Assembly: GCF_000376445.1 (NCBI RefSeq)
Contig: NZ_AQXI01000003.1
Location: 257,450-321,449, forward strand
Origin: Haladaptatus paucihalophilus DX253
GTDB taxonomy: Archaea > Halobacteriota > Halobacteria > Halobacteriales > Haladaptataceae
DNA: 64,000 nt
Direction of reading: 5' to 3'
Under the pieces are notes generated by a model. The model ran no database searches and had not been told where the DNA came from. It saw only the letters and a list, made by a program, of their open reading frames with translations. Position numbers and translations under genes: made by a program. Shown piece by piece: positions 1 through 13,082 of this stretch; position 1 is the stretch's first letter; every line of letters starts with the position of its first letter.

Positions 1-18
1 TCGCTCTGGCCGCCTTAA
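1..18 (-). rRNA. rrf: 5S rRNA, 5' end only (runs off the window)
   Basis: Read on the minus strand, the first 18 bases give the TTAAGGCGGCCAGAGCGA start typical of haloarchaeal 5S rRNA. The rest lies to the left of the window. It is the third gene of the rRNA operon, about 130 nt downstream of the 23S 3' end. Confidence 0.8.
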
Positions 19-82
19 CGTCAACTCACGGAATCGAACCGTGACGTGGATACCAATCGTTGATGGTTCGAACGAACCGTAG

Positions 83-118
83 TGTACGTGCAATCCAGTA
101 TACGCCTGGACTCACACA
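83..118 (-). other. pre-23S processing stem, 3' arm (bulge-helix-bulge)
   Basis: These bases are complementary to 3098-3133 on the other side of the 23S gene. The pairing is 16 bp plus 13 bp, interrupted by 7 nt on each strand. Those 7 nt fold as a 4-bp helix (ACGT with GCGT) with 3-nt bulges on opposite strands (CCA in the leader, ATA in the trailer). That is the canonical archaeal bulge-helix-bulge cut by the splicing endonuclease to release pre-23S. Confidence 0.88.
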
Positions 119-147
119 CGAGAGTGCGTGTGAAACCAGTATGCGGT

Positions 148-3063
<2,916 letters not shown>

Positions 3064-3097
3064 GTTGGAATAACTTGGTTTCACTGTTAACTCACGA

Positions 3098-3133
3098 TGT
3101 GTGAGTCCAGTGGACGTCTGGATTGCACGTACA
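3098..3133 (-). other. pre-23S processing stem, 5' arm (bulge-helix-bulge)
   Basis: Partner of 83-118. It sits about 35 nt upstream of the mature 23S 5' end. It supplies the 5' strand of the stem, including the 4-nt central helix and the CCA bulge. Confidence 0.88.
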
Positions 3134-3286
3134 TACGGTTGTCATTACACGACACGGTGGTCGCCGAGTGCGTGTATCGAACCCTTCCCAACCGCGTTTT
3201 CACGGGTTGGTGCATCGGTTTGTTGGGAGTAGTTCGTTTCGTCGCCCACTACTTAAGGGGCACGATTCGAACCGCCCCACGTGACG

Positions 3287-3351
3287 GCCTTCCACGGGAG
3301 TCGAACCCGTGAACCGCTGTCGAACAGCGGCGCTCACCAACGAGCGAAGGC
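3287..3351 (-). tRNA. shortened tRNA-like sequence in the 16S-23S spacer
   Basis: On the minus strand a cloverleaf can be drawn. It has a 6-bp acceptor (GCCTTC/GAAGGC), a D arm with GTTGGT loop, a 5-bp anticodon stem CCGCT/AGCGG with loop GTTCGAC (anticodon would be UCG after U33), and a perfect T arm ACGGG-TTCGACT-CCCGT. It is only about 65 nt. The two linker bases between acceptor and D stem (U8 and 9) are missing or merged, and position 7 mispairs. Haloarchaeal rRNA spacers usually hold tRNA-Ala(UGC), and I see no such gene here. It may be a decayed or highly unusual tRNA. Confidence 0.45.
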
Positions 3352-3379
3352 TACTCCCCCAAGAGGGGGAGATTGGGAC

Positions 3380-3408
3380 TAGCCTTGGTAGTTCAAAGGT
3401 GCCTCGTC
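3380..3408 (-). other. pre-16S processing stem, 3' arm (bulge-helix-bulge)
   Basis: Complementary to 5081-5108. There are 15 perfect pairs (3380-3394 with 5094-5108), a 3-nt bulge (3395-3397), a 4-bp helix GGTG/CACC, a 3-nt bulge on the other strand (5087-5089), then a further helix with one bulged base. This is the canonical bulge-helix-bulge that releases pre-16S. Confidence 0.85.
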
Positions 3409-3501
3409 GGAAGACGAGTGCTGTCTCGGCGTGTGTGCCAGTTCGTCAACGAAGTTGACGAGTTAAGGTGGGTTGGGCACGTCGGCCCAATCCCGGTCTT
3501 T

Positions 3502-4973
<1,472 letters not shown>

Positions 4974-5080
4974 GGTTGCCGAGCACAATGCTCGGTGGGT
5001 CTGGCGGAGACATGCTAATGCATGTATAGTGTCGCATATACGTTGGTCCGTCAGTTCGACGACCCCGAACCAAGTAACTG

Positions 5081-5108
5081 GACGGGTGTCACCGAACTAC
5101 CAAGGCTA
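5081..5108 (-). other. pre-16S processing stem, 5' arm (bulge-helix-bulge)
   Basis: Partner of 3380-3408, located about 110 nt upstream of the mature 16S 5' end in the leader. It contributes the ACA bulge and the GGTG strand of the central helix. Confidence 0.85.
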
Positions 5109-5289
5109 ACATCAGATTCCATCATATACGGCTGACCGCAGGGGTGGAATCCTCATTTCCTTCGGACTTGAGTAGAGGCGAGGAAGAGTATTAAACCCTT
5201 CGAACCTCGTTTGTCCGAGATTGTGAGACGAGTTGAACGCCTCACAGATCGCGTCTGTGTCTTTCTTCGCGTTTGTATCCTGACGACCC

Positions 5290-5605
5290 TATCATATAAG
5301 GGCGTCGGACTTCGCCCGCCCCCGGCCGGTTGTGGGCCGGAGGCGCTTCGTATTCAATCCGAGTGCCCCGTAGTACTTAAGGGCACCGGATTAGGTGTGT
5401 TCCGTCCGTCCCAAACCGCGGGACGTCGTGTACATCACATCCGAGTGCCCCCATACACTTAAGGGCATTGGATTGGGTTTTCGTTCGCCCGAACCCGGCA
5501 ATCGCATAGTTAAATGCGCCGGATTCGGGCGGCCACCTCGCGGGGCAAACCACGAGGCGTCGTTCGCATTCTATCGAAATGCCCGATAGAATTTAAGTAC
5601 GTCGA
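5290..5605 (-). promoter_or_regulatory. tandem rRNA operon promoters (about five)
   Basis: Five similar units face the 16S gene, each with a TTAAG/TTATA-type core at about 5297, 5378, 5461, 5512 and 5595 (spacing mostly 81-83 nt, one of 51). On the minus strand several share the pattern CCGGTGCCCTTAAGT followed about 10 nt later by GGGCACTCGGAT. Haloarchaeal rRNA operons are known to carry repeated promoters of this kind upstream of 16S. The transcription start sites themselves cannot be placed from sequence alone. Confidence 0.75.
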
Positions 5606-5639
5606 ATCGAAGGCGCATTGGGAAGTCCAGACACGTCCC

Positions 5640-6115
5640 ACGGTACAATAGCTCATTACTGTCCGACAAGCTCTCGATACCGGATTATATAGTGTTGTTT
5701 CGTGCGCGCGTGTGGATAAATAGTAGGGCAAATATCTGAGAGGATGTTGGGAGAGGAAATGACGCAATAGTGGAAGTTCGATCGGCATCCACGGGGCAAG
5801 ACGAACCGGATGGACGGACACGGAAGTTCCGGCAAGGGTCGAGACGGGATGGACCGAAGAGTCGGGTGACTCGGGGCGGTCAGTGTCGGGAATCACCGGA
5901 ACCAACGAGCTGTCAGACGCGGGACTGACGCGGTTTGAATATCGAGGCGGTTGAACGAACTCCTGATGGTGCGGCGTGCTCGTCGGGGGAGAGAATCGTT
6001 AGCGCAATGTTACGGCCGAACGACTGTTTCGGCGGCGATTGCCCGGAGAGTCGGCGGTGGAGGGATAAAAGAGACGTTCGTCGCCCGTTCGCCGGTTCAC
6101 TTCGAGCGCGGGGAT
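5640..6115. other. intergenic, no gene recognised
   Basis: Between the outermost rRNA promoter and the first protein gene. There is an AT-rich patch around 5680-5735 (possible promoter sequences), but the reading frames crossing it look non-coding, with basic and proline-rich composition. Confidence 0.5.
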
Positions 6116-6424
6116 ATGCGACGGGCGTACGGCTGGACGAGAACCATACTCACCGCGGCGGCGGTTGCGCTCGCGCTCGGGATGAGCCTCAGAGTGGTAC
6201 TGACCGGGCTGTTCGTCGCGTTCATCACGTCGGAACTGCTTCCGGTTATCGTGTTCAACGTCTGTGTGAGTGTCCTGGTCGGACGGTGGCTCCTCAGAGA
6301 GGTTCGAATCCATCCACCGAGGCATCGACAGGAATCGCGTGGGGGGAACTATCGCCCGGGGTCGCCGAGTTCCTCCCGACCAACCAGATCGTCCGCTATC
6401 GACCGTCTCTGGGCCCGTTTCTAA
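6116..6424 (+). CDS. small haloarchaeal membrane protein, function unknown
   Basis: 102 residues beginning MRRAYGWTRTILTAAA. Two hydrophobic segments at roughly residues 7-45 could span the membrane, followed by a hydrophilic, Arg/Ser-rich tail. The frame is open further upstream (a Met at 5951), but that extension is basic and low-complexity, so the ATG just before the hydrophobic stretch was chosen. Its stop overlaps the stop of the opposite-strand gene by about 3 nt. I do not recognise a family. Confidence 0.5.
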   Translation: MRRAYGWTRTILTAAAVALALGMSLRVVLTGLFVAFITSELLPVIVFNVCVSVLVGRWLLREVRIHPPRHRQESRGGNYRPGSPSSSRPTRSSAIDRLWARF

Positions 6425-6717
6425 CAGTTTGCACTCACGAGAGAATCGAACGCGGCGGGGTCCTCCCAGAGTTCACTCAGCGTTGCGGCCGCGAGGTAGC
6501 GGGTCGGGGCGGCGACCCACTCCGTGGTAATGCTATCGTCGGGGGCCGGTGCCGCTGCCTCGAACCACCACGCGACGTACCGGCCGTCGTCGAGTCTTGC
6601 GGTGGGATACATTTGTCCGTTTACGGCGACGTCCACGCGGGAGTTCGCCTCCACTTCAGGTGCATCCTCCGGGCAGTCGGCGACTAAAATCTCGATTTGG
6701 ACGGTCCGTTCGGTCAC
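6421..6717 (-). CDS. hypothetical protein
   Basis: About 98 residues using a GTG start (VTERTVQIEILVADC). The frame is open upstream to an ATG at 6789, but that extension is Arg/Cys-rich and unlike the acidic body. The visible content is beta-strand-like (QIEILVADC, VDVAVNGQMYPTARL) with a WW pair (YVAWWFEAAA) and a helical C-terminus ending in Cys. There are no membrane segments and no recognised domain. It is convergent with the small membrane protein gene. Confidence 0.55.
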   Translation of the reverse strand: MTERTVQIEILVADCPEDAPEVEANSRVDVAVNGQMYPTARLDDGRYVAWWFEAAAPAPDDSITTEWVAAPTRYLAAATLSELWEDPAAFDSLVSANC

Positions 6718-7223
6718 GCCGACGCACCCTCCTCTGTCGCGGCGAACTTGACGACGCATGCGACAGTTACGAATTCCATAGCAGACCATCGACGTTCACG
6801 TACAAGAAAGTCAGTCAGGCGCGTGTCTGACGCGAACCGAATCCGTCGAATCCCAGCACACGGGATACGTTTCCCCGAGGGGAGCGACCCACCTGTACTC
6901 ACTGCCGCTTATATACCCACAGGAAGTCAATCGCCAAAATCAGGTGAATTCGTAAATTCGCCCTTACTGCGGTCTCACGTTCCACTCCAATTATCAAATC
7001 AATCACGTATTTTGAAACACGTCGAACTTCTAGAAAACAGACTACTTTCCCCCAACTGTTCGGAGCAGCCGAATTCAATCGTCGAAATCCACGACAGTTG
7101 GCACGCTAAATATGTTCCACAAATGGACAGTGATCGACGCAAGGGAGACCGGAGTAGTCTACTATCGCTTATGGGGTTAGGGAGCCGAAAACCGGTTCAG
7201 AGTGATTAGAGAGCGTGAACGTT
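6718..7223. other. intergenic, no gene recognised
   Basis: About 500 nt, noticeably more AT-rich from 6900 to 7130 than the flanking genes. A plus-strand frame from 6697 to 7209 is open but has Ser/Arg-rich composition, no conserved motif, and overlaps the preceding gene antisense. No RNA gene was recognised. Confidence 0.45.
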
Positions 7224-7556
7224 TCACACCCAGTCGTCGGGGAGTTCGTCCCGATGGTTGTCGATCAGTTCAAGCAGAGGCTGTAACTCCTCAAACTGAG
7301 GGCCTCGGCACACGACGTTGTTCTCCCGGTCCCACTCGATAACGTCGTACGATTCCAATTTTGGGAGATGGGTGTGGGTCATCGTGATGAGCATCTGTTC
7401 CAGTTCCTCGTCGTCCGTGGTCAGGTCATCTGGGATGGCCGCTTCGTCCTCGGGATTGTGATCTAACAATGTCAGCAAAAGCCGCCGTCGGTACGGATTC
7501 GCCAAAAGACCATATGCATCTGAAGATATAAATGACGACGCTGGTTCAGGCTCCAT
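7224..7556 (-). CDS. small winged-helix regulator (ArsR-like, DUF7344 type)
   Basis: 110 residues. The middle reads as a winged-helix DNA-binding fold: AYGLLANPYRRRLLLTLL (helix 1), an acidic linker, MTHTHLPKLESYDVIEWD (recognition helix and wing), then a leucine-rich C-terminal helix (ELQPLLELID). This layout is common in short haloarchaeal transcription regulators. AT-rich sequence directly precedes the start, consistent with a leaderless transcript. It is co-directional with the HTH-10 regulator at 7683. The target is unknown. Confidence 0.75.
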   Translation of the reverse strand: MEPEPASSFISSDAYGLLANPYRRRLLLTLLDHNPEDEAAIPDDLTTDDEELEQMLITMTHTHLPKLESYDVIEWDRENNVVCRGPQFEELQPLLELIDNHRDELPDDWV

Positions 7557-7682
7557 AATAATAAAAAAGGACTATAGATGCAACCTCATTGCCGTTGGTA
7601 CTACCGTCTTTTAAACGTTCACGCCGTCTGGCAGGCCAGTACCGGACCCACACACGTGCTGCCAGCAACACCCTTCCCGGCG

Positions 7683-8336
7683 TCAGCTTTCTTTATTCAC
7701 GATGGCTTGCCCCACGACCGTATCGAGGGCGCGGCGCATCCGCTGAGAGGCAGCATTCGAACTGACCCCAATCAACTCGGCCAACTCCCCGAGTTGGATC
7801 TCACGGGGGACATGCCAGTAGCCGTTTTCGTGTGCGGTCGCAAGGATGTCGAACTGTTGGCTGCTGAGTTCGCCTTCTTCGAGGTCCTCGCCCGGAATCG
7901 TCGGGTTGTACAGGGCGTCCAGGTGAAACTTGATATCTTTATCCAGGCACTGTTGCCGGAATGCGGCCAACATCGACCGATTCGGGAACTGAAGTCTGAA
8001 CTGCCATTCGTCGACATCCCCCTTCGCCCAGAGGACTTCAGCACGACTCTCAATCATCGGGCGAATCAAGTGGTCGATCTCGGTGCTCCACCGAATTTCG
8101 AAGAGATACCGGTTGTCCGCCCGGGTCAATAGTTCGACCTCCTCGGTCAACGGATCGTCTCGAATCGTGGCTTTGATGTCGTCAGGATCCCCTCCGGTGA
8201 CCCAAAACAGGGGAATGATGCCGTCGCGCAGGGGGATGACGCGGACGAGTTCGATGTTGATGTCGGGAAATTCGTCGAGGAGCTTTCCGAGGGCGAATTT
8301 CTCGGCCGGAATGGTGATGTCTGTAATTACGGTCAT
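7683..8336 (-). CDS. HTH-10 (bacterio-opsin activator-type) transcription regulator
   Basis: 217 residues. Residues about 1-150 form an alpha/beta sensor region (MTVITDITIPAEKFALGKLL is the typical start of haloarchaeal Bat-like proteins). The C-terminus holds the HTH-10 domain: LSSQQFDILATAHENGYWHVPREIQLGELAELIGVS followed by NAASQRMRRALDTVV, the signature of this family. Proteins of this class activate or repress stress and metabolic genes in haloarchaea. The specific target is unknown. It stands alone, with a 126-nt gap to the next co-directional gene. Confidence 0.88.
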   Translation of the reverse strand: MTVITDITIPAEKFALGKLLDEFPDINIELVRVIPLRDGIIPLFWVTGGDPDDIKATIRDDPLTEEVELLTRADNRYLFEIRWSTEIDHLIRPMIESRAEVLWAKGDVDEWQFRLQFPNRSMLAAFRQQCLDKDIKFHLDALYNPTIPGEDLEEGELSSQQFDILATAHENGYWHVPREIQLGELAELIGVSSNAASQRMRRALDTVVGQAIVNKES

Positions 8337-8755
8337 AGCACCGAGTATACGCCCCGAAAACAGTTACGTCTGCTGATAGTTATCACAGCACTGAGCATAA
8401 ACACCGTTGGCACTGAGGCCATCCTTTTTACGTAACGTCTTACGTCGAGAGGCATGCGAGGCGTTGCACCACGAATTGCGCATATTTCGATTCGGGGGTA
8501 CCGGGGAGATTCCACTTCCGCTTATGGCCCTAATGGGAAGTTAGTGGACAGAGACAGAAAACGCAGAATTCAACGTCGAGACGGGGTGAAGATATCGAAT
8601 TCGAATTTATAAATTACATAGCGCGATATGAAATTGGAGGTGAGTCGTCCGAGCCGCCCCACCGAACGACAAGGGTGCGAGTCCGTGTGCGGACAAGAGA
8701 TTACTCGGAGAGATGGAGCGAAACGGACGTTTTCGAGCTTGGTCCACGAAACCGG
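8337..8755. other. intergenic, one possible tiny ORF only
   Basis: About 420 nt. There is a TTTATAAAT box at about 8606 and an ATG at 8628 opening a 43-codon frame that ends inside the 3' end of the next gene. The frame has no recognisable features. Nothing else supported was found. Confidence 0.4.
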
Positions 8756-9373
8756 TTAGCCGAGGAGGTTGTTGAGGCTCATACCGACGAAGAGAAGGAT
8801 GACGACCTCGCTGACGACCCACGAGTTATCGTTCATCCACTCCCGAGCCTTCGGCAGGAAGGCTTCGGCCCGTTCACCGAACGCGAGCAGGACAAGCGAC
8901 GGAAACGCCAAAATCAGCAGAGTAACGACGATGAATCCGAACGAATCCGTGAGCGGGAGCCCGTTCGAGGCGAGATAGGACCCGACGGCGACCGAGGTGA
9001 GGATGTCGGTCGGAAAGAAGCCGAGCAACAGGAAACCGAGTCGGAACGAGAACCGCGGGCTCGCGGACGTCAACTTCCCCATCCATTTCGGGGGTTCCGA
9101 CTCCTCCCGCGTCAGGTAGGTGTGCACCATGGCGGCGAGGAGGAGGACGAGAACGATGGCCGAGAGCGCGGTATTCGAACCCTGTTGACGGTTCGCCCCG
9201 ATACCGAGAAAGTACGTGAGCGAGACGAGAAGGGTGATAGAGAGCGCCGCGCCGAAGACGAACGCGGCGGAGTTCCGCCGCCAATTCTCGCTCGTGGCGA
9301 GGAAAATCGCACTGAGAAATTGGGGGCCAGCGATCATGACGAACGCCAGCGGGAGCACTTGGAGGAGACTCAC
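8756..9373 (-). CDS. GAP / SfLAP-family membrane protein
   Basis: 205 residues with about six transmembrane segments. It starts MSLLQVLPLAFVMIAGPQ, with an internal loop rich in charged residues (EESEPPKWMGKLTSASP, about residues 90-106) and a second half FRLGFLLLGFFPTDILTSVAVG. The layout and the PTD motif fit the GAP/sulfolipid-addressing family of LysE-like exporters. The substrate in archaea is unknown. It is preceded by an intergenic gap and divergent from the AI-2E protein. Confidence 0.75.
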   Translation of the reverse strand: MSLLQVLPLAFVMIAGPQFLSAIFLATSENWRRNSAAFVFGAALSITLLVSLTYFLGIGANRQQGSNTALSAIVLVLLLAAMVHTYLTREESEPPKWMGKLTSASPRFSFRLGFLLLGFFPTDILTSVAVGSYLASNGLPLTDSFGFIVVTLLILAFPSLVLLAFGERAEAFLPKAREWMNDNSWVVSEVVILLFVGMSLNNLLG

Positions 9374-9633
9374 CGCCCCGCCTCCCCGTTGAAACGGAGA
9401 TACCGTATCGATATCGGGCGCTCACGTCGGCATCCGTTCCCCCACCCACCGTGCGGCTTTGAACCAGTCATGTCGCTCCACCTGAACCACGACCGCGTGT
9501 GATAGCCGAGTCGTGTCGTTCAACATACGTAGGTCGTCTAACATGATAGCAGTTGTGGTGGCACATCCAACGAGAAGGGGCCGGTAACCCCACCGACGGC
9601 AGAGCTAACATCGTCCGAGGTGTATGTCACAAT

Positions 9634-10830
9634 ATGGCAGGGAGTGTGGGGGATTCGGAAGCGATGCGAGTTCGTATCGTGCGGCCGGGGATGAAGTGGT
9701 GGGTCCTCGGCTTGATAGTGTTCGGCATCATCGCCGCCGTGGCGTACATGTTTCTCCCGTGGGTCGTGTTCGGTCTGTTCGTCTACTACGTCGCACGGCC
9801 GATAAACCGGTACCTCGGCCGGCGAATCAAAGGGAAGAACCTCTCGGCGGCGTTGTCGCTGGTGCTCATCGTCGTCCCCGTGGTGCTCTTTTTGGGCGTC
9901 TTCTTCTCCATCGCCATCGGGCAGTTGGCCGCCTTCGCAAATACGGACGTGGCGGCGCGGCTCCTCGGCGGGTTGCCGACGACCACGATACCCAACGACC
10001 CGAACAAGTTGCTCGACACGGCGACCACGACGCTCCAGAAGCCGTCGGTGCAGTCGGCGCTCGCCGCCGTGCAAGCCTTCGTCGGGGGCATCGCGTCGAG
10101 CATCTTCATGCTGTTTCTCTCGCTGTTGCTGGGCTTTTTCCTCCTCGTGGAGGACGAACGCCTCGCTCGCTGGGGGAAAGAGCAACTTCTCGGGGACGAC
10201 CGGGTGTTCACCGACTACCTCGAAGCGGTCGATGCGGGCCTGAACTCCATCTACTTCGGCTACACGCTGACCATCTTCGTCATCATGATCCTGACCGCGG
10301 TCATCTACAATCTCTTCAATCTATTCGCGCCCGGAAACCTGCTCATTCCGGCGACGATACTCCTCGCGGTCATCACGGGCATCTTCACGCTCGTCCCGCT
10401 GGTGGGCCGGTCCGTCGTCTACCTCGCCATCGCGGCGTTCCTCGCGCTGGGGGCGATTCAGCGCGACCCGAACGCCCTCTGGTACCCGTTCGTGTTCTTC
10501 CTGTTCATGACGCTCGCGTTCGACAACGTGGTTCGAACCTACATCCGGCCGTACCTCTCGGGAAAGCTGTTCCACCTTTCGCTCGTCATGTTCGCGTACC
10601 TGCTCGGGCCGATACTGTTCGGTTGGTACGGCGTCTTTCTGGGACCGCTCCTGATGGTCATCGTCGTCCAGTTCCTCCAAGTGGCCGTCCCGCAGCTTCG
10701 CGGCAAGGAGCCGACCACCCCCCTCGACATCGGTCCGACGACGACCCGCGAGACGGACGAAGGGACCGACGATGCGAGACGCGGCGGTGAAGCGACCGAC
10801 GGCGGCGAGGACGAGGGAAGTCAGTCGTGA
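9634..10830 (+). CDS. AI-2E family transporter (PerM-like permease)
   Basis: About 398 residues with roughly eight transmembrane helices. N-terminal pairs (MKWWVLGLIVFGIIAA, FLPWVVFGLFVYYVARPI) are followed by a soluble stretch and a C-terminal bundle with GITGIFTLVPLVGRSVVYL and LSGKLFHLSLVMFAYLLG, which is the usual arrangement of this family. The C-terminus is an acidic, Gly/Glu-rich tail. Archaeal members include Na+/H+ exchangers, so the substrate is open. The start at 9634 is chosen over 9553 because the extra N-terminus is not conserved-looking; 9664 is also possible. It overlaps the PHP gene end to end by 10 nt. Confidence 0.85.
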   Translation: MAGSVGDSEAMRVRIVRPGMKWWVLGLIVFGIIAAVAYMFLPWVVFGLFVYYVARPINRYLGRRIKGKNLSAALSLVLIVVPVVLFLGVFFSIAIGQLAAFANTDVAARLLGGLPTTTIPNDPNKLLDTATTTLQKPSVQSALAAVQAFVGGIASSIFMLFLSLLLGFFLLVEDERLARWGKEQLLGDDRVFTDYLEAVDAGLNSIYFGYTLTIFVIMILTAVIYNLFNLFAPGNLLIPATILLAVITGIFTLVPLVGRSVVYLAIAAFLALGAIQRDPNALWYPFVFFLFMTLAFDNVVRTYIRPYLSGKLFHLSLVMFAYLLGPILFGWYGVFLGPLLMVIVVQFLQVAVPQLRGKEPTTPLDIGPTTTRETDEGTDDARRGGEATDGGEDEGSQS

Positions 10831-11600
10831 AAGCCCGGCGGCGCTATCGGCTCGATGTCGAGCGTTTCGAGGTGGTCGTCGAAGAAGTCGCGGCGGTGAC
10901 GGAGCTGTTCGGGGGAATGTGAGTCGGAGCCGACCGTGAACGGAACGTCGTACTCCCGGAGAATCGTGAAAAACCGCTCCGCGGGGTGGACGATACCCGC
11001 GTCGGTCAGGGCACGACCGGCGTTGATTTCGGGGACGGTTCGAGACGACGCGAACGTCCGGGCGAGCCGTCGATAGTGGTCGTCCGTCGCGCGGCCGCGG
11101 AGTCCGGGAGTCCGCTCTATCAGGTCGGCATGGGCGGCGATGTCGAACAGCTCTGACTCGACGAGGGCGGAGAGGGTCTCGAAATAGCGGTCCACGATAC
11201 CGTCCAACTCGTCGTCGGACATGTTCTCGAAGTTCGAGGGGACCTGCACGTTCATCTCGGCGATGTCGTGGACGCTGCCAATGGTGTAATCGAAGTCGGC
11301 CCGCTCAAAGAAGTCGCGTATTTCGGCCTCGTCGCGGGGGTCGTAGTCCATTTCGACGGCATCGTAAATCTCGACGTCGGCGTCCTCGCGCAACGATTCG
11401 ATGGCGCGCCGACGGCGTTCGTAGGTGACGTCCAGATTGAATCCCCTCGCCGCGCGGACGTCCTTCGTGTACTCGCGCGAGGAGACGGTGCAATGGTCGG
11501 TGACCCCGATTCCGTCGAGGCCCACCTCCTCGGCGGCGCGGACCATCCGGGAGAGAAACGTTCCGTCGGAGTAATTCGAGTGGGTGTGAAAATCTCGCAT
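10821..11600 (-). CDS. PHP-domain phosphoesterase (histidinol-phosphatase-like)
   Basis: 259 residues. The metal-binding PHP signatures are in place: DFHTHSNYSDG at residues 3-13, GVTDHC near 36, EMDYDP around 90, SVHDI and AAHADLIER in the middle, and FTVGSDSHSPEQL near the end. It probably hydrolyses a phosphate monoester in the cytoplasm. Histidinol phosphatase (HisJ-like) is the closest well-known activity, but no his genes are nearby. The start is the ATG just before the first motif; an upstream in-frame Met adds a non-conserved extension. Confidence 0.85.
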   Translation of the reverse strand: MRDFHTHSNYSDGTFLSRMVRAAEEVGLDGIGVTDHCTVSSREYTKDVRAARGFNLDVTYERRRRAIESLREDADVEIYDAVEMDYDPRDEAEIRDFFERADFDYTIGSVHDIAEMNVQVPSNFENMSDDELDGIVDRYFETLSALVESELFDIAAHADLIERTPGLRGRATDDHYRRLARTFASSRTVPEINAGRALTDAGIVHPAERFFTILREYDVPFTVGSDSHSPEQLRHRRDFFDDHLETLDIEPIAPPGFHD

Positions 11601-11798
11601 TCGATGGAAACGTGGACGAGGACGGATATAAAATCCGCTGGCGATGTCGGTGGAAGTGTCGGAAAGTGGCGGAGGCGACAATACATCACCCGACGATACG
11701 AGTGAGCGGCCGTCGTGGAGGATTGGTCAATGGGTCAACTAGTACACGAGGCGAACGATGCGGACGGTTTTTCCGTTCTCCGTCGGTAGGTTCATCCA

Positions 11799-13052
11799 AT
11801 GCGTACCCGAACGGTGGCGGTCGTCGCGGTCCTCCTCTTCTCCCTCGTCGGTGCCGGGGCGTACGCCGTCATGCAGCCGAATCAGCGGGGCCAACTGACC
11901 GAAAAGTGGGTCTCCGATACCTCGCGGAACACGGTCGGGAATCATCACGTTCCGGCGGTCGCGGAAATCGACGGATCGAAGCGAATCGTCGTCTCGGTCA
12001 ACGTCGAGCAGAACGACGGCACGTGCTCGCTCGTGGAGATGGACGCGAACGGGACGAAAGGGTGGCAGGAGGAGATGCCGACGGAGAACTGTAACATCCA
12101 CGGCTACGGCGACCCCATCTTCGCGGACTACGACGGCGACGGCACCCAAGACGTGCTGGTCGCGACGACCGAGGACAAAGTGCTCGGATTCACCTCGGCG
12201 GGGAAACAGGAGTTCGCGGGGAACCTCTCGTGGTGGGGTTACACCAAACCCATCGTGACCGACTTCACGACGGACCCCGGCAAGGAAATCGTCGTCACGG
12301 ACCTGAACGGGACCGTCTTCGTCTACTCGGCGGACGGAAGCCTCGTCTGGCGGAAACACATCGAGAACTCGGCCACCGTCGTGGCCGCACCGGCCGTCGC
12401 GGATTTCGACGGGGACGGCGCGCCGGAACTCGCCGTCGGGGAGAAAAAGGTCACCGTGTTCGAACGGGACGGGAGCGTGAAGTGGCAGACGGGAACCGCC
12501 GGGAGCGTTAACTGGATGACGACCGCCCAAACCGACGGCGACCCCGCGGTCGAAATCGTCGCGGGAACGTTCGACGGTCACGTCACGGTCATCGACGGGA
12601 AGACGGGCGATAAACAATGGTCGAAGTCGTTCGGGCGGATGGCCGCCGTGAAAGCCGTCGGCGACGGTGACGGCGACGGACAAGTGGAGGTGTACGCGTC
12701 CACGCTACAGGAGGAAGGGGACACCGACATCGGAAAGCTCAGGGCGCTCGACGCGAGCGACGGGAGCGTCGAGTGGACGACGACGCTGAGCACCGAGGAC
12801 GTGCAGACGATGCCGCCGTCGATGCTCGGGGACCTGAACGGGGACGGAAACAAAGAACTGGTCGCGGTCACCGAGACCGGTAGCGTGTCGGTCATCAATC
12901 CGGACAACGGGGCCGTCCTCGCGAGCTACGAGCGTAACGTGCCCATCTGGACCCACGTCAAACTGGCCGACATCGACGGTGACGGGAACCAAGAGATACT
13001 GGCCGTCTACGGCGACGGACGAGTCGTCGCGATGGGTTACAGCGAAAAATAG
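11799..13052 (+). CDS. secreted/anchored FG-GAP beta-propeller protein
   Basis: 417 residues. It has a signal peptide or N-terminal anchor (VAVVAVLLFSLVGAGAYAVM) followed by repeated propeller blades. Calcium-type DxDxDG loops recur (DYDGDGTQD, DFDGDGAPE, DGDGDGQVE, DLNGDGNKE, DIDGDGNQE), each leading to a beta-strand such as LVAVTETGSVSVIN. PQQ-like strands (GSLVWRKHIENS, GSVEWTTTL) alternate with them. The protein is extracellular by prediction and could bind polymers or act as an adhesion or scaffold domain; no enzyme motif is seen. It stands alone with short gaps. Confidence 0.85.
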   Translation: MRTRTVAVVAVLLFSLVGAGAYAVMQPNQRGQLTEKWVSDTSRNTVGNHHVPAVAEIDGSKRIVVSVNVEQNDGTCSLVEMDANGTKGWQEEMPTENCNIHGYGDPIFADYDGDGTQDVLVATTEDKVLGFTSAGKQEFAGNLSWWGYTKPIVTDFTTDPGKEIVVTDLNGTVFVYSADGSLVWRKHIENSATVVAAPAVADFDGDGAPELAVGEKKVTVFERDGSVKWQTGTAGSVNWMTTAQTDGDPAVEIVAGTFDGHVTVIDGKTGDKQWSKSFGRMAAVKAVGDGDGDGQVEVYASTLQEEGDTDIGKLRALDASDGSVEWTTTLSTEDVQTMPPSMLGDLNGDGNKELVAVTETGSVSVINPDNGAVLASYERNVPIWTHVKLADIDGDGNQEILAVYGDGRVVAMGYSEK

Positions 13053-13082
13053 CGAAAGAAGTAGCGAATCGACCGGAAGACG

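Noticed and set aside
6697-7209. 170-codon plus-strand frame
   Set aside because: Overlaps the opposite-strand gene, is Ser/Arg-rich, has no motifs, and the DNA is AT-rich intergenic.
8628-8759. 43-codon frame with a TATA box 20 nt upstream
   Set aside because: No hydrophobic or conserved-looking pattern, and it runs into the convergent gene; too weak to call.
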